Source: Leptospira sanjuanensis | GTDB lineage: Bacteria; Spirochaetota; Leptospiria; Leptospirales; Leptospiraceae | NCBI RefSeq assembly: GCF_022267325.1 | Contig: NZ_JAIZBG010000002.1 | Coordinates: 179,501 to 243,500 of the forward strand | Direction: 5' to 3' | Length of the DNA: 64,000 bases | The notes under the pieces: model-generated | Told to the model about the DNA's origin: nothing | What the model saw: the letters and a program-made list of their open reading frames with translations, nothing else | The model's database searches: none | Made by a program: the position numbers and the translations under genes | In this document: positions 1 through 13,384 of the stretch, in pieces | How the letters are laid out: every line of letters begins with the position of its first letter | How positions within the stretch are numbered: the stretch's first letter is position 1

Positions 1-964
1 AAAAGTCGTGCGTCTTGTTGTTTCGATCAAAGACGGCCTTGGACTGAGTTACGTCGACTCCGTTCTGATCCCTGTGTTGGTAGAGAATTCTCGTTTTACC
101 CTTGAACTTTCCGTCCGGGTTAAAGGTAAGATTCATCCCCGCGTTTAAGTCTTGGTATGCGTTTCCGGTCGTCGCCTGCGAATCAGGAACCAATCGATAT
201 CCAGGATTTTTATTATAACCTGCGGATACTGCGCCGCTCACCATCTCGTTGCGGAATCCCATGTTGGCCGTGGTATTGAATTCTCCCTCGGTATTGAAGT
301 TTTTCCGACTTCCGTTTCCGTATGTCGTCCGCATTTCGTAACTGAGCTTTTTATCCGCTTCCCTCGTAATGAGGTTGATGACTCCTCCGATCGCGTCAGC
401 TCCGTATAACGCCGATGAGGCGCCCTTTACGATTTCGATTCTTTCCAGGTTTTGCACCTTGAATCGGCTGAGATCCACCGCGTTGTTGAGACGTCCGGAA
501 ATTCTTTCCCCGTCTATGAGAATAAGAACGTATTGAGAATCAAGTCCGAGCATTCGAACTCTTGATCCTCCGAAAAACGGAACCACGTCGATTCCGAGTT
601 GCGTTTCCAAAACTTCGGCGGCGTTTCTCGCACCGCTTGCTTCGATTTTTTTACGGGAGATGACCTCGGTCGCAACCGTGGAATCTTTCAGTCTCCGTTC
701 TCCGCGCGAACCGGTGACCACGATTTGCGAATCTTCGGGAGGTTGTCCGTTCTGGCCGTTTTGTCCCGTTTGACCGTTTCCGTTTTTAGGTTCGGTCGAG
801 ATCGTGTTTTCCTTCGCAGTATTCGTGTTCGGCGATTCTTTTTCGGAAACTTTATTGTCCTGTTTCGTCTTCTCATCTTGCGCTTCGATGGGAAAACAAA
901 AAAGAATCAGAAACAATATCTGAATCGTTTTACGTTGAAAAATTCGGCGCATGGGAACGGTCAT
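1..964 (-). CDS. TonB-dependent outer membrane receptor, N-terminal part (partial)
   Basis: The reading frame runs off the left edge of the window, so only about 321 N-terminal residues are present. A signal peptide (hydrophobic [10 protein letters not shown]) is followed by a low-complexity Asn/Gly/Gln linker and then a TonB-dependent receptor plug domain: [10 protein letters not shown], the '[10 protein letters not shown]' stretch, '[24 protein letters not shown]' in pieces, and the start of the barrel. By family this is an energised transporter for an iron chelate, haem or cobalamin. It lies 6 bp downstream of an HmuY-family gene in the same operon, which favours haem or iron. ATG at 964 and ATG at 952 are both in frame; I took the longer one. 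Confidence 0.9.
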   Translation of the reverse strand, partial: MTVPMRRIFQRKTIQILFLILFCFPIEAQDEKTKQDNKVSEKESPNTNTAKENTISTEPKNGNGQTGQNGQNGQPPEDSQIVVTGSRGERRLKDSTVATEVISRKKIEASGARNAAEVLETQLGIDVVPFFGGSRVRMLGLDSQYVLILIDGERISGRLNNAVDLSRFKVQNLERIEIVKGASSALYGADAIGGVINLITREADKKLSYEMRTTYGNGSRKNFNTEGEFNTTANMGFRNEMVSGAVSAGYNKNPGYRLVPDSQATTGNAYQDLNAGMNLTFNPDGKFKGKTRILYQHRDQNGVDVTQSKAVFDRNNKTHDF

Positions 965-970
965 GAGAGG

Positions 971-1675
971 TTAGTAAGAGATCTGTTTCCACTTGATCGT
1001 AGGATATGCCGAAGTTCCTTCGGAGCTATAATAACCCGTCACTTGGAGCAGATAGTACTCGTTGCCCGTGTGAGAACGAACCACGAACAGTTTATTATTC
1101 GGTTGCAAAAAGGCTAAAGTATAGTTGAACCATTTGTTGAGAACGTCGCTTCCTACATATCTGGTTTCAACCCCTCCTGCAGCCACTTCGATTACGTTCG
1201 TATCGGGAGAAAACGCCGCGTTCGGGCAACCGAGAGCCGTGGATGTACTCGCAGCCGCGGCGTTAAAATCGGTAAGAACCGGATTGGTCAAACAAGCCGC
1301 GCCTTGGGCCGAAGAATTGGTCAATCCTCCGTTGGTTTGCAGTTTGAATCTCTGAAAGCCGATGTCCCAACCGGTCGAAACGTCCGGTACGTTGGCTTGT
1401 GCTTTATTAGAAAAACTGAATTTGATCCACACGTCATACGAAACCGCTCTGACCTTGGTCGTGAACGATCCGTCTCCGTTCGGTTCGGTGGAAAGAATTT
1501 TGGAACTGTTCGCTTCTTCGATTTGTTTTTGGATCGCGAGAATCGATTGTCGAAATGCGAGTTCTCCTTCGTCGATCGCGGGATGTTGTCTTGCGCACGA
1601 AATAAGAAGCGTGAAAATCCCGAACCCAAGCAGGGCTTGTTTCCATATCGGACTGAAGTTCGGGATCAAATACAT
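971..1675 (-). CDS. HmuY-family lipoprotein
   Basis: This 234-residue protein has a lipoprotein signal with a lipobox ending at Cys27 (LLISC). Mid-protein it has the HmuY family hallmark '[15 protein letters not shown]', and it ends with a '[22 protein letters not shown]' type strand. HmuY of Porphyromonas is a surface haem-binding protein that hands haem to a TonB-dependent receptor; relatives occur in leptospires beside TonB receptors. Here it sits directly upstream of such a receptor, so a haem- or ligand-capture role on the outer membrane is a reasonable inference. The actual haem-ligating residues cannot be assigned by eye. Confidence 0.82.
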   Translation of the reverse strand: MYLIPNFSPIWKQALLGFGIFTLLISCARQHPAIDEGELAFRQSILAIQKQIEEANSSKILSTEPNGDGSFTTKVRAVSYDVWIKFSFSNKAQANVPDVSTGWDIGFQRFKLQTNGGLTNSSAQGAACLTNPVLTDFNAAAASTSTALGCPNAAFSPDTNVIEVAAGGVETRYVGSDVLNKWFNYTLAFLQPNNKLFVVRSHTGNEYYLLQVTGYYSSEGTSAYPTIKWKQISY

Positions 1676-1693
1676 TTTCAGTTGGCTACTATC

Positions 1694-2257
1694 TTATTGA
1701 ATTTGGAACGTAGTCGTCGGTGGTTCCGCCGTTCTGCTCGCGAGATAGAATACGAAGTAATAGTCTCCGCCCTTAGTCGCGTTCAAAGTATACGTAAACG
1801 GGCCGTTTCCGGAGTAAGTTCCTTCACTGCCGCCGGTGTACGTGGATCTTGCGGTATCCAAAGAAGGATCCAACAACGGGCAAGAAGACGCCGTGTAAAC
1901 CAGAGGAGCATTTGTATTACTGGAAGTCCCTTCGTCGAAGTCGGCAACGTTACGCCCTGTAAAAACGACTTTCGTTCCGTTTACTGCACCCGTAACTTTT
2001 ACGGCCGCGATGGAATGATTCACAAAGGGAACTTTTCCGTAAACTAAAGTTTGAACGGATGTAGTTGCGGTCATTGCAGGAAGTCCTGCTACTCTACCGC
2101 CGACATTGGCGGAACAGTTGTAGCCGTTTGCCGCAAGTCCTAATAAAAGAAGATTCAATGTATCATCGTCCTTCTCCTCTTTTTTGCACTGTAAGAGCGC
2201 TCCGAGGATGAGACTAAAAATTACTGCCGTTTTAGCATACTTCTGGATGGTTCTCAT
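1694..2257 (-). CDS. Small lipoprotein, first gene of the TonB/HmuY operon
   Basis: I do not recognise a family for this 187-residue protein. It starts with a lipoprotein signal peptide whose lipobox is GALLQC (Cys24), followed by an acidic/basic linker KKEEKDDD. The rest is Thr/Ser/Gly-rich and probably beta-structured, with one Cys pair (YNC and SSC). It is 18 bp upstream of the HmuY-family gene and is the promoter-proximal gene of the operon. An accessory surface component of the iron or haem uptake system is inferred from position alone. Confidence 0.75.
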   Translation of the reverse strand: MRTIQKYAKTAVIFSLILGALLQCKKEEKDDDTLNLLLLGLAANGYNCSANVGGRVAGLPAMTATTSVQTLVYGKVPFVNHSIAAVKVTGAVNGTKVVFTGRNVADFDEGTSSNTNAPLVYTASSCPLLDPSLDTARSTYTGGSEGTYSGNGPFTYTLNATKGGDYYFVFYLASRTAEPPTTTFQIQ

Positions 2258-2275
2258 AATGACTCCTTCTGTCTT

Positions 2276-2344
2276 TGAGAGTCATTCTGAAAATGTGAAG
2301 ATGAGAGTCAAACTCAAAATCAGGCAAAAATGAGCAAAGACTCA
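2276..2344. promoter_or_regulatory. Three TGAG...CTCA/CTGA boxes upstream of the iron-type operon (candidate Fur-family operators)
   Basis: Between the divergent genes at 2257 and 2502 are TGAGAGTCATTCTGA (2276-2290), TGAGAGTCAAACTCA (2302-2316) and TGAGCAAAGACTCA (2331-2344). The first two share their left half and have a 7-1-7 inverted layout, the architecture of Fur/PerR boxes. They lie just upstream of the lipoprotein-HmuY-TonB receptor operon. Control by an iron- or peroxide-responsive Fur-family regulator is inferred; no regulator gene is in the window. Confidence 0.5.
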
Positions 2345-2501
2345 AAACTTTAGAAACGGAATGGAGGCACGTTATTTGCAATTTGTCCCAAAATTGAATC
2401 TACTTGGATCGAAAGCCAAACGGCAAGATTCTTATCCTTCTGCCATAGGTTTTAAAAAGAATTTGGTTTCTCTTTCTTTCCATTTGGGTTTTCATCGTTG
2501 T

Positions 2502-3269
2502 ATGATGCGATCGGATCGAAACGAAACTCGATGGAAACAAAACCGATACGCGCGCGTAGTCGGTTGCTTCTTTACGCTTTCTACATTGTTTTTCTTTCTT
2601 TCTTGTTCGCTTTTAGAAAAAGAACCGGTTTCGGGGGGAATCCCCGTCTATTCCAAAGAAGGAAAGATTCTTCGTTATTACCCGTATCAAATCCGATGGA
2701 TCGGCTTTGGCGAGAACGAACTTCCCGACACGGCCAGTCTCGTCGATTTTCGGAACTTGGTTTCGCTCGAAATTCTTCATCCCGAATTTGAGAATCTGGA
2801 AGAACTCAGTTCCTTAAAGACGATCGGATTTTTGAACGTCAACGGAACCAAGGTGAAGAATCTGAGTGCGTTGAACAAGCTTCCCGCGCTCCACAGTTTG
2901 TATCTGAACGAAACTTCCGTGGACGAAAAAGATCTGAAACGTTATGCGTCCGTCGGAACTCTGACCAAACTCGGTTTGTATAAAACGAAGATCAAGGACC
3001 TATCGTTTATCGGTGCGGAATGTAAGCTGAGACAACTCGATATTCGGGAAACGGAAGTGGCTTCCTTGGAACCGATTTCGATCTGTAAAGATCTTTTGGA
3101 ACTTCGAATCGGACATACGAAAATTCGGGAAATCCGCCACGTTTACGAAATGAAGGATTTGCGTTATCTCGAGTGGAGCGGTTTAAAACTTTCCAAAGAA
3201 GAATTGGATTGGATTCGCGAACAGCTTCCCTATCTCAAGCTCGTCCCTATGCACATAAATCCTTTATAA
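2502..3269 (+). CDS. Leucine-rich-repeat lipoprotein
   Basis: I placed the start at the tandem ATG ATG (2502/2505) because the signal peptide then has normal length (lipobox FFLSC, Cys35); the frame is open further upstream without signal-like sequence. The 255-residue product has internalin-like leucine-rich repeats of about 22-23 residues: 'NLVSLEIL', '[15 protein letters not shown]', '[12 protein letters not shown]', '[12 protein letters not shown]', '[12 protein letters not shown]', '[12 protein letters not shown]', '[12 protein letters not shown]'. LRR lipoproteins generally mediate protein-protein contacts, and surface exposure is inferred. It is convergent with the next gene. Confidence 0.82.
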   Translation: MMRSDRNETRWKQNRYARVVGCFFTLSTLFFFLSCSLLEKEPVSGGIPVYSKEGKILRYYPYQIRWIGFGENELPDTASLVDFRNLVSLEILHPEFENLEELSSLKTIGFLNVNGTKVKNLSALNKLPALHSLYLNETSVDEKDLKRYASVGTLTKLGLYKTKIKDLSFIGAECKLRQLDIRETEVASLEPISICKDLLELRIGHTKIREIRHVYEMKDLRYLEWSGLKLSKEELDWIREQLPYLKLVPMHINPL

Positions 3270-3281
3270 TATTCGATATTT

Positions 3282-4049
3282 TTAATACGTAAGGGGCCCC
3301 GATTCTCCCGGGTTCGAATAAAGAAGAATGTCCCCTTTTTCGACGGGAACACCTTCCGCGGTCACCTGCCCCGTGGTCTCGATCGTTTCGAGGGCGCGGA
3401 CCGGATATCGTTTTCCGTTCTCTTTTTCTAAAACGATGGACGCGTTTTTTCTCACTCGGGAAAGTCGGAGTCCCCAGACTTCTAAGATCGTTCCGCCGCT
3501 TTCCAAAACGAGCGCGCTGATTCGAGACGGATCGGAAGACGCGGATTTTCTATAAACTCCGATCGGAGTTCCCGGAATAAAATCGGGCGCGATGGATATC
3601 CGGTTGGATTGGTTCGATTCGATTTCGAAGGAAAGGTGATCGCAGTCGTACGCGCGGAACAGGGCCCATCGGTTTCCCGATTCACGATTGGTAAATACGC
3701 GGCAGGATTCGGGAATCAATCGAAAACCTCTGCTTGTCGCTTTTGCAATTCCTTCGATTCTAGTTTCTTCCCGGTTTTTGCTCAACGTTACGCTTAACTG
3801 AGTGAAGATGAATTTTCCCTTTTTTGCGGTCGTATCGAGAAACAACTGTCTTACAAAATAACCTTCTTCTAATTTTTGAATCGGAGAATAGTATTCCCCG
3901 GAAAGAACGGGGAGAGAGGGTTTTGACGCGGACTCGTTTTCGAGCCTTTCATTTCCTAAGGAACAGAATTGAATCGTAAAAACGGCAATCGCGAAAAACG
4001 AAAGAATTCTCCGCGTTTTCAGGTTGAACTTAGGAAATATTTTATCCAA
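3282..4049 (-). CDS. Hypothetical lipoprotein
   Basis: No family was recognised. I chose a TTG start at 4049 ([10 protein letters not shown]...): it has a GGAG ribosome binding site 8 nt upstream, gives a normal lipoprotein signal (lipobox TIQFC, Cys29), and avoids overlap with the divergent peptidase gene. An ATG at 4115 would add 22 residues unlike a signal peptide. The mature part is about 226 residues, probably beta-rich, with two Cys (SCRV, YDC). It contains '[26 protein letters not shown]' near the C-terminus, but nothing catalytic is evident. Confidence 0.7.
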   Translation of the reverse strand: MDKIFPKFNLKTRRILSFFAIAVFTIQFCSLGNERLENESASKPSLPVLSGEYYSPIQKLEEGYFVRQLFLDTTAKKGKFIFTQLSVTLSKNREETRIEGIAKATSRGFRLIPESCRVFTNRESGNRWALFRAYDCDHLSFEIESNQSNRISIAPDFIPGTPIGVYRKSASSDPSRISALVLESGGTILEVWGLRLSRVRKNASIVLEKENGKRYPVRALETIETTGQVTAEGVPVEKGDILLYSNPGESGPLTY

Positions 4050-4142
4050 TGTTGATTGCTCCGGATGGAAGGCGCCAAGATGCTGACAAGTTACGGGGGC
4101 AAGAGAGAATCTCAATCAAGTTTCTTTCGTCTAAGATCTTTC

Positions 4143-5684
4143 ATGAGAATGAATTTCGGAAAAAAACTTGCGCTTACGTTCTGGATTCTTCTCTGGATCA
4201 GCTTTTCGAACGCCTGCTCGTTAGAAAGTGTTTTCCCTTCCTTCTTTCCCTCCGACAAACCGAAGCTCGGAACGCAATACGTGCAAACCTTGATCCTAAC
4301 CGCGATCGGTTGTTCTGGTCCGGGCAAGTTCTGGGTGCGCGACATTACCAAAAATTCCTCCTATTGTCTGCAGGCTAATCTCGTGGGAGAAGGAAGTTCG
4401 GTCGCGGTTTACGCCGAATACGGACAAGAACACGTTTTGGATTACGCAAACATCGTTCGCGAATTCGATCAGAGAATTTTTCCGAAAGTGACCGCCGCGT
4501 TCGGTGTTCCTTCCGATATGGATCAAAGCGGAAAGGTTCATATTTTGTTTTTGGATATTCGCGACGGAGCAAAACCGGGCGGTTCTTTCGTGGCCGGTTT
4601 TTTTGATCCTTTCGATTTTTTTGCGGACGACGCCCGATCGAGCGTACGTTCCAACACAAAAGAAATTTTATATATCGATTCGGTTCAATTGAAGGAACTC
4701 GCGGAGAAGGACGTCGCGTCCGGTAAATCGGATACTCTTTTGTCGACGATTGCACACGAGTTTCAACACTTGATCCGTTTCCAATTCGAACTTCCCGATT
4801 ATCAATCGCAGAAGGCGCGGGACGAAACCTGGTTGAACGAAGGGACGAGCGAGGTCGCCAGCGATATCGCGGGTTATTCTCCGCAGACGAATCGGATTCA
4901 GTGTTATCGAGGAAATATTTCCGGAGTTTGCGCACGGGGTGTGAACGGTTCCACCTTGTTCGGTTCTGCCAATTTTTCTTCGATCGTAGATTATGCGTTC
5001 GCGTACGCGTTTATGAAATATCTGTACACCGTTTCCGGTTCGAACGTCCAGGAAAGAAATTCTTTCTTTAAGAAGACCGTTGCCGGACCCTCTGTGCGAG
5101 CTAAGGACGCACAGAGTCTTGCTGAAATTTTTCTGACTTCTCCGGCGGTGACCGCTCTTTCACCCGCGCAGAAAAACGATTTGGGTGTTTCCGGAGAAGC
5201 CGCCTTTGTCCGTTTGTTTGCCGCGTTTTTATGGTTGTCCACGGGAGAAACTTCCCTTTCGGAAGCTCAGTTGGGAGTGGACTCCGCAGGCGCGTCCAAC
5301 TTCAAGTCGGCCATGGAATCGGTGTTAGGCGCTCTTCCCTTCCCCGCCACGAGCGACGGAAACGAACTGCGTAGATTGTATGAAACGCAGCCCCTTCCGT
5401 TCATCATTCCTCTGAGCAACTTGAAGCCGGGACAGTTTCATTTTATCGATCAAACACGAAGCAACACCGGAACACAACCGGCAGTCGTTCTGCTGAAGAA
5501 AACGGTTCCTAGTTTGAAGATTTTACAGGTGAACGCCGACCCGTATCGTTTGGGTCAGGCATCTCAATCGGTGGTCAGAACGGAAGACGAAGGCGAACCG
5601 CTTCTTTTACCGGAAACCGGCGGCCCGGAAGCGGTCTGTCCGTTGGATTATTTTCATTCTATTGAAAGAACTCGAAACGATTGA
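4143..5684 (+). CDS. Secreted zinc metallopeptidase lipoprotein, M30 (hyicolysin)-like
   Basis: With the start at ATG 4143 the signal peptide ends at a lipobox-like SNAC (Cys25), giving 513 residues. The zinc-peptidase signature is H205-E-F-Q-H209 in 'TIAHEFQHLIRF', followed 24 residues later by 'WLNEGTSE', where Glu233 is a likely third ligand. That layout fits the M30/hyicolysin-type gluzincins. An N-terminal segment includes 'VHILFLDIRDG', common in this family. It probably acts on the cell surface on host or environmental protein; the substrate is unknown. The next gene is convergent. Confidence 0.8.
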   Translation: MRMNFGKKLALTFWILLWISFSNACSLESVFPSFFPSDKPKLGTQYVQTLILTAIGCSGPGKFWVRDITKNSSYCLQANLVGEGSSVAVYAEYGQEHVLDYANIVREFDQRIFPKVTAAFGVPSDMDQSGKVHILFLDIRDGAKPGGSFVAGFFDPFDFFADDARSSVRSNTKEILYIDSVQLKELAEKDVASGKSDTLLSTIAHEFQHLIRFQFELPDYQSQKARDETWLNEGTSEVASDIAGYSPQTNRIQCYRGNISGVCARGVNGSTLFGSANFSSIVDYAFAYAFMKYLYTVSGSNVQERNSFFKKTVAGPSVRAKDAQSLAEIFLTSPAVTALSPAQKNDLGVSGEAAFVRLFAAFLWLSTGETSLSEAQLGVDSAGASNFKSAMESVLGALPFPATSDGNELRRLYETQPLPFIIPLSNLKPGQFHFIDQTRSNTGTQPAVVLLKKTVPSLKILQVNADPYRLGQASQSVVRTEDEGEPLLLPETGGPEAVCPLDYFHSIERTRND

Positions 5685-5718
5685 TATTGGATTTTATCTC
5701 GGTTCAAAAATCGCGATT

Positions 5719-6027
5719 TTATTCCATTCCGGGAATCATTCCGCGGAACTCCGCCATTCTTTCTTCGGCGGCGGCTTGCGCGAGTTCGAGGGAACGGGTC
5801 ACCGCTTGTTTGATGCTCTTTTGTAAAAGTTTCTTGTCGTTTTTTGCGAGAAGTTCGTCTTCGATCAGAATGTCTTTGATGTTCAGTTTTCCGTCGGAGA
5901 TACAAGTTACGAGGTCGTTTTTGGATTTCGCTTCGAACGAGAGGGCCATGAGATCTTTTTCGAGCTTCTTCATTCTCACTCGCATCTGATTCATCTGCTT
6001 CATTGATTCTAACTTGTTTCCGAACAT
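5719..6027 (-). CDS. YbaB/EbfC-family nucleoid-associated protein
   Basis: This 102-residue protein has the typical YbaB build: an N-terminal helix rich in Met/Lys/Gln (MKQMNQMRVRMKKLEKDL), a central beta segment (VTCISDGKLNIKDILIEDELL) and a C-terminal helix (SIKQAVTRSLELAQAAAEERMAEF in part). Family members are dimeric DNA-binding tweezers. In many bacteria the gene lies between dnaX and recR; neither is present here, so it is an orphan copy. The stop codon lies at the end of the perfect palindrome AAAATCGCGATTTT (5707-5720), which separates it from the convergent peptidase gene. Confidence 0.85.
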   Translation of the reverse strand: MFGNKLESMKQMNQMRVRMKKLEKDLMALSFEAKSKNDLVTCISDGKLNIKDILIEDELLAKNDKKLLQKSIKQAVTRSLELAQAAAEERMAEFRGMIPGME

Positions 6028-6186
6028 TCTTTGATTCCTTTTGATTTTCTGAAGCGGCTGCGATCGTTTCGAACCGGTTGCGTCGATGGGCGATTGATTT
6101 CCGTATTGCGACGAGACGGGCGAAGCCGCAGATGCCCTTCCCGATCAAATTCTTAAACCGAAAAAAACGGGCAACCAGAAAAGAAG

Positions 6187-7575
6187 TTAGAAGGAAAGCT
6201 CCATTCCTAAAGAAGTGAAGTATTCCGTATAATATTGGGAAAACGCAGGAAGACGGAACGGACCGACGTCCGTATAAATCACACCTTTGGAAAGATTGTT
6301 TCGGAAGTTCATGAAAAAGATCGCGTTTTGAAAGCCGGTCTTTCCGCGGAAACTCGCGGAGAAGGACCGGAGCGGTTCGTCGACTTGCGTGTTGACTCCC
6401 GTGTTTCTTTGCGAAAGAAGATTGTAATAGTTGTTTCCGAAAAAGAGAGAATATCTTCCGGCCGGATCCAAAAGCATCGTAAATCCGAGCGTAGTCGCGT
6501 CGGATTCCGGAGTGATATAAAGGCCGTTGTTGCGCGTGGTCGGGTCCGCGGAATAACTGTATCGCACGTTCAGGATGATTTTCGTAAAATCGATGAACAT
6601 CGAAAAACGCGCGGCTTCCGGACTGTAAAGACCCTTGTCCTTTTCTTTGTTCAAAACGGAAGTCTGAAACGAAAGACGTTGGATCGGTTGGATGTTCGCC
6701 TGCCATTCGATCACTCTTCCTCCGCTGTTCCCCATGGCCTGATTTCTCAAAACCGGATTGTTTCCGATGTTCGGATCGATGTTCATCGCCTGCACGTTGG
6801 AAGAATGAGGAGAATACGAAAGTCGGTTCGCGGTTAAGCTCGAGTTCCCGAACGAACTTCCGGAAACGATCTTGGTGCTGACGTATTCGTTCGGTTTAAA
6901 AGCGAAACCCGCCATCGAATAACCCTGATCTTTTTGATCGGCGGTGTAGGGAAGGGAATTCCCCGTTTTTAAGATCGCCTCCACGCCGGGAAGTACGGTA
7001 TAACTGAGTTCAAAGTTGTCTAACGTAGCTTGGTTGACTCCGGTGCGATCCGCCGGGCCGAACGGATCGGATTTTCTGCCGCGCAGAGAAGGAGACAATT
7101 CTCCGAACGGATTCAAAGGACGAACGGAAGAAGTCATCTGAACTTTTCCTTGTTTACCGCCGAGAAAACGCGCGCCCGTCCAGTTCGTGTTCTGATCGTT
7201 AAAGAGAGAATCGGGTTGGTTCCAACCCAGGTTGTTTCGGGAAGGAAACGGATTCCAACCGTTGCCGACTCCGGTAAAGCTCGAACCCTTTGCATCCATC
7301 AAACCTCGATCGGTTTCCCATCCCTCAAGTATGGAAGTTTTTTTCGAACCGGAGATTTTGAAGACTTGAATGTCTTTTTGTTCCTCGTGTTTTCCTTTCC
7401 AAGTAGGATGTGATTTGGAAGGATCGCTTTTTTCTTCCAGAGGAACGGATTCGATTTCGGGAAAATTTTCGGGGGTTTTGACTTGGCCGACGGAAATGAG
7501 AAGTCCGAGTCCGATAGCGGACAAACCGCTAACGAGCAAGGAGGATTGAATATTGATCGCCCCGATGAGTCTCAT
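6187..7575 (-). CDS. Putative outer membrane beta-barrel protein
   Basis: No named family was recognised. The 462-residue product begins with a hydrophobic signal or anchor ([20 protein letters not shown]), then a Pro/Lys/Glu-rich linker. From about residue 190 it shows alternating amphipathic strands with many aromatics ([46 protein letters not shown]). It ends in phenylalanine ('SLGMELSF'), the usual C-terminal signature for BAM-inserted barrels. A glycine/asparagine-rich middle part ([19 protein letters not shown]) is low complexity. Function unknown. Confidence 0.7.
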   Translation of the reverse strand: MRLIGAINIQSSLLVSGLSAIGLGLLISVGQVKTPENFPEIESVPLEEKSDPSKSHPTWKGKHEEQKDIQVFKISGSKKTSILEGWETDRGLMDAKGSSFTGVGNGWNPFPSRNNLGWNQPDSLFNDQNTNWTGARFLGGKQGKVQMTSSVRPLNPFGELSPSLRGRKSDPFGPADRTGVNQATLDNFELSYTVLPGVEAILKTGNSLPYTADQKDQGYSMAGFAFKPNEYVSTKIVSGSSFGNSSLTANRLSYSPHSSNVQAMNIDPNIGNNPVLRNQAMGNSGGRVIEWQANIQPIQRLSFQTSVLNKEKDKGLYSPEAARFSMFIDFTKIILNVRYSYSADPTTRNNGLYITPESDATTLGFTMLLDPAGRYSLFFGNNYYNLLSQRNTGVNTQVDEPLRSFSASFRGKTGFQNAIFFMNFRNNLSKGVIYTDVGPFRLPAFSQYYTEYFTSLGMELSF

Positions 7576-7858
7576 GTTCTAATTTTAATATCGGTAATCA
7601 GAGTCGAAGGACCAGACGCAAACATAAGTCTGGTTTTAGACGAAGATTTTATGGAGAATCGTTCAGATAGCAAACTTTTCTCCGACCAAAAGACAGGTTT
7701 GGAAATTTCTCCGTTGAGAAACATTCCTTTGCAAAGACAGAGCTACAATGATTCAAAAAAACGAGTTCTGATTTCCTTTCTTCCAATATAGAAGACGCGA
7801 TACGCAGGGAAAGAAATTTTTTCTAAGATTCTGTCTCATCCTGGACGAGTTTTGGTTT
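7576..7858. other. Intergenic region with one small inverted repeat
   Basis: No credible gene was seen. CCAGAC (7612-7617) and GTCTGG (7628-7633) form a perfect 6-bp inverted repeat about 37 bp upstream of the minus-strand outer-membrane gene. It could be an operator or a 5'-UTR hairpin; nothing decides between them. Confidence 0.35.
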
Positions 7859-9484
<1,626 letters not shown>

Positions 9485-9701
9485 TAATTACGATTCTCTC
9501 TCATGTTCTTACTACGATCAATCAATAAGTAAATCAGTATGAATTCTTTGTAGCTTCTTAGACGAATTCAAAGGGGAAAATTTAATCCTTTGAAAAAATC
9601 GATTCTTGGGCGCTTTCACAAAAGAAACTTGTTTCTTCTTTAAAACTCGAACGACATCTTTTCAAACGCCTGGACCGAAAATCAATGTTGTTTGGTCCGT
9701 T

Positions 9702-10766
9702 TTAAGTTCGATTCCGGTCGGATTTTTTTCTTCCCAAAATCAACATCGCGTCGCCGTACGAATAAAATCGAAAATTTTCTCGAATCGCTTTTTGATAGGC
9801 GTCCAAGATCAATTTTTTTCCGGCAAAGGCGGAAACGAGCAGTAATAAACTGGAACCGGGCAAATGAAAATTCGTGATCAGTCCTTCACAGCTTTGCAGG
9901 TTGTCATCCGGTCGAATGAAAAGTTCGGTCGCTCCCGGTCCCGCTCGGAACGTTTTTGTGTCCGGTTGGTATGCGGATTCGAGCGCGCGTAAAGTCGTTG
10001 TTCCGATCGAAAGAATTCTTCTTCCTTCTTGTTTTGCCGCGTTTAATTGCTCCGCAATCGTTTCTTCCAGGAAGAATTCTTCCCGATGCAGTTTTTGATT
10101 TTGAAAATTCTCTTCGGTGAGAGGTTGAAACGTTCCGTATCCCACTTTGAGTTCGAGAGTGCAAAGCCGGATTTTTTTCCGCCGAAGCGTTTCGAAAAGT
10201 TCTTCCGAAAAGTGCAAACCTGCGGTGGGAGCGGCGACCGAGCCGGGCGTTTTTGCAAAGAGAGTTTGATAACGGATTTCATCCTGCACGTCCGCATTTC
10301 TTTTAAGATACGGAGGAATCGGAATTTCTCCGATCGTTTCAAAATCTTCTTCCGTAAGTCCGCGCTGCGGTTTTAAAAAAACAAATTCCTCCTCTTTTTT
10401 TGCGACCGTAAATCCGAGTTTTTGCGTGCGGTTGTCCTTGAGTTCTTCTCCGAGTTTGAGTTTTTTAGAATTGCGGATTTTGCATTTCCAGAGTTGTTCT
10501 TTTTCTTCCAAGAACATCGCTTCGTGAATTCGCAACAGGGTTTTGAGATAGACTCTTCGTTTGCTTACCTTCGTGTGATTGGCGACAAGTATGTCCCCTT
10601 CTCTCAAATACGAAACGATGTTCTTAAACGAAGGTTCAGTTTTGATTTCTCCCGAGTATACGTCGAGAATCATGAGTTTGCTTTCGTCCCGATAAGCCGC
10701 CGGATAACGCGCAATCCGCTCCTCGGGTAAGTCGAACTCGAATTCTTTGAGGTCTTCAAACAACAT
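9702..10766 (-). CDS. queA: S-adenosylmethionine:tRNA ribosyltransferase-isomerase
   Basis: QueA adds the epoxycyclopentane-bearing ribosyl group of SAM to preQ1 at the wobble base of GUN-anticodon tRNAs. Recognisable blocks are '[15 protein letters not shown]', '[11 protein letters not shown]', '[12 protein letters not shown]', 'VGYGTFQPL' and '[21 protein letters not shown]'. I start at ATG 10766 (MLFEDLKEF), giving 354 residues, the usual family length; the frame is open upstream to 10931, but that overlaps the divergent gene. It is divergent from the glycan locus with an 82-bp gap. Confidence 0.95.
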   Translation of the reverse strand: MLFEDLKEFEFDLPEERIARYPAAYRDESKLMILDVYSGEIKTEPSFKNIVSYLREGDILVANHTKVSKRRVYLKTLLRIHEAMFLEEKEQLWKCKIRNSKKLKLGEELKDNRTQKLGFTVAKKEEEFVFLKPQRGLTEEDFETIGEIPIPPYLKRNADVQDEIRYQTLFAKTPGSVAAPTAGLHFSEELFETLRRKKIRLCTLELKVGYGTFQPLTEENFQNQKLHREEFFLEETIAEQLNAAKQEGRRILSIGTTTLRALESAYQPDTKTFRAGPGATELFIRPDDNLQSCEGLITNFHLPGSSLLLLVSAFAGKKLILDAYQKAIRENFRFYSYGDAMLILGRKKSDRNRT

Positions 10767-10848
10767 GGTTTGCAGTGGATCCGCGAGCGGTCCGCAGGAG
10801 AATCCTTTTTTAGTTGGCTTTTCCAGTGCCGTTGAAAAGTGTTTCAGA

Positions 10849-12213
10849 ATGCAATTGAGAGATCGAAAAACCTGGATTCTTGCGGGAACGGTTTTATTCT
10901 TCTCCCTTCTTTTTCTAAACGGAATTTCCAAATCGGGGAATCGATCGGATTTCCGGGATTATTATAACGCATCCGTTCGTTTTACCCAAGGAAACAATTT
11001 ATACAACCTCGAACAGATCGACGAGATTCTTGCGAAACTTCAATCGGGTGAAATCAAAATCGAAGAGGCGTTCACTCCGAAGGTGTTTCTACAACTCAAG
11101 GATATGATGGAAGGTCTGGGCTCGTACATCTATCCTCCGACATTCGCATTTCTTCTCATACCGATTTCTTTTTTTTCGTACGAGATTGCTTCCGCGGTTT
11201 TTATGACGCTCAACTTCGCGGCGCTTTTGGGCTCCTTGTATATTCTTTCGATTCGTTTAAACAGAAAGTGGAATCTGATTTTTTTCGTCGTTTTATGTTT
11301 GTTGAATCTTCGTTTTCTGGAGAATCATCAGAACAACAATCAAGTCGGTTTTCTGTTGATCTTTCTGATTCTCGCGTCCGTACATACGAGCAAGGATTGG
11401 TTGTCGGGACTTTTACTTTCTCTTGCGATCGTGATCAAGCTGACTCCGGGAGCGTTCGTTCTTTTCTTTTTGATGCAAAGAAGATACGCTGCCGTCGTTT
11501 ACACGTTTGTCTTTGCGCTTTTCTGGATCTTTCTACCCTGCGTCTACGCTCCTTCGTTTACGATCGAGATGACGTTGACTTGGAAGCAGTTGATCTTGGA
11601 CAATTATCTGAAGTCCCCTTTGTTCCGCGCTTGGAAGAACAATCAGAGTTTGAACGCGACACTCGCGAAGTATTTTCTGAACTACGCGGACGTTTTGAAT
11701 CAATCGCAACTCGGATACCCGATCCGGGAACTCAGCGAAACCGCGGTAAAAGGAATTTATTCTATTCTTTCCTTATTGATCGTGATTCCGTTTTTTGTCC
11801 GCGTTTTTATGAAGCGAAAAGCGGAATTTACTTTGGGATGTCTGTTCGTATTTTCGGTGATCTTCAGCGGAATTTCGTGGGTGCACGCGTTCGTTTTTCT
11901 TTTGGTCCCTTCCGCTCTGCTTTTGGATCGGACTTGGACGTTTGCGGAGAATGTGATTTTACCGGCTTGGAACAAATCGTCCGATTCGTTTTGGAAAAAG
12001 ACGGTCGACTCCGCTGTTATTCTATTCAAAAAGGATAAAGTAATCTTTGCGTTTCTGGCGAGTTCCGTCCTGATTCTTCTGTGCAACCGTTCCCTGATCG
12101 GAGGCGGAACGGAAGAAAAGTTGATGATGGCTTCCTATCTTTTGTATTTCGCGATCTTTCAATACGTTCTTCTTTTGGTTGCGGCGAAGTCGGAAACCGC
12201 GGCGAAGAATTAA
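10849..12213 (+). CDS. Polytopic membrane glycosyltransferase, GT87/DUF2029-like
   Basis: This is a 454-residue integral membrane protein with about ten hydrophobic segments. The block '[20 protein letters not shown]' and '[13 protein letters not shown]' are characteristic of GT87/DUF2029 proteins, polyprenyl-phosphate-mannose-dependent mannosyltransferases of the GT-C fold. '[19 protein letters not shown]' and '[17 protein letters not shown]' also fit. The start is set at ATG 10849 because the upstream open frame overlaps the queA promoter. It begins a run of plus-strand surface-glycan genes. The sugar and acceptor are unknown. Confidence 0.82.
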   Translation: MQLRDRKTWILAGTVLFFSLLFLNGISKSGNRSDFRDYYNASVRFTQGNNLYNLEQIDEILAKLQSGEIKIEEAFTPKVFLQLKDMMEGLGSYIYPPTFAFLLIPISFFSYEIASAVFMTLNFAALLGSLYILSIRLNRKWNLIFFVVLCLLNLRFLENHQNNNQVGFLLIFLILASVHTSKDWLSGLLLSLAIVIKLTPGAFVLFFLMQRRYAAVVYTFVFALFWIFLPCVYAPSFTIEMTLTWKQLILDNYLKSPLFRAWKNNQSLNATLAKYFLNYADVLNQSQLGYPIRELSETAVKGIYSILSLLIVIPFFVRVFMKRKAEFTLGCLFVFSVIFSGISWVHAFVFLLVPSALLLDRTWTFAENVILPAWNKSSDSFWKKTVDSAVILFKKDKVIFAFLASSVLILLCNRSLIGGGTEEKLMMASYLLYFAIFQYVLLLVAAKSETAAKN

Positions 12214-12235
12214 ACTTAGGCACGACCGAAAAACC

Positions 12236-13381
<1,146 letters not shown>

Positions 13382-13384
13382 CCT

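Noticed and set aside
599..2047. Long plus-strand open frames opposite the receptor, HmuY and lipoprotein genes
   Set aside because: They are antisense to clearly coding minus-strand genes, are very rich in Arg/Ser/Phe and have no signal peptide or family resemblance.
3305..3320. GGTTCGAAT-like word suggesting a tRNA T-arm
   Set aside because: No acceptor, D or anticodon stems are present around it, and it lies inside a coding gene.
5654..6706. A 350-codon minus-strand open frame across the YbaB region
   Set aside because: It overlaps YbaB and the outer-membrane gene in another frame, and its composition (Arg/Ser/Phe-rich) is that of a shadow frame.
9640..9701. GGACC...GGTCC inverted repeat as the queA terminator
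   Set aside because: Arms are only five bases with a loop of 17 and no T-run on the minus strand; too weak to list as a terminator.
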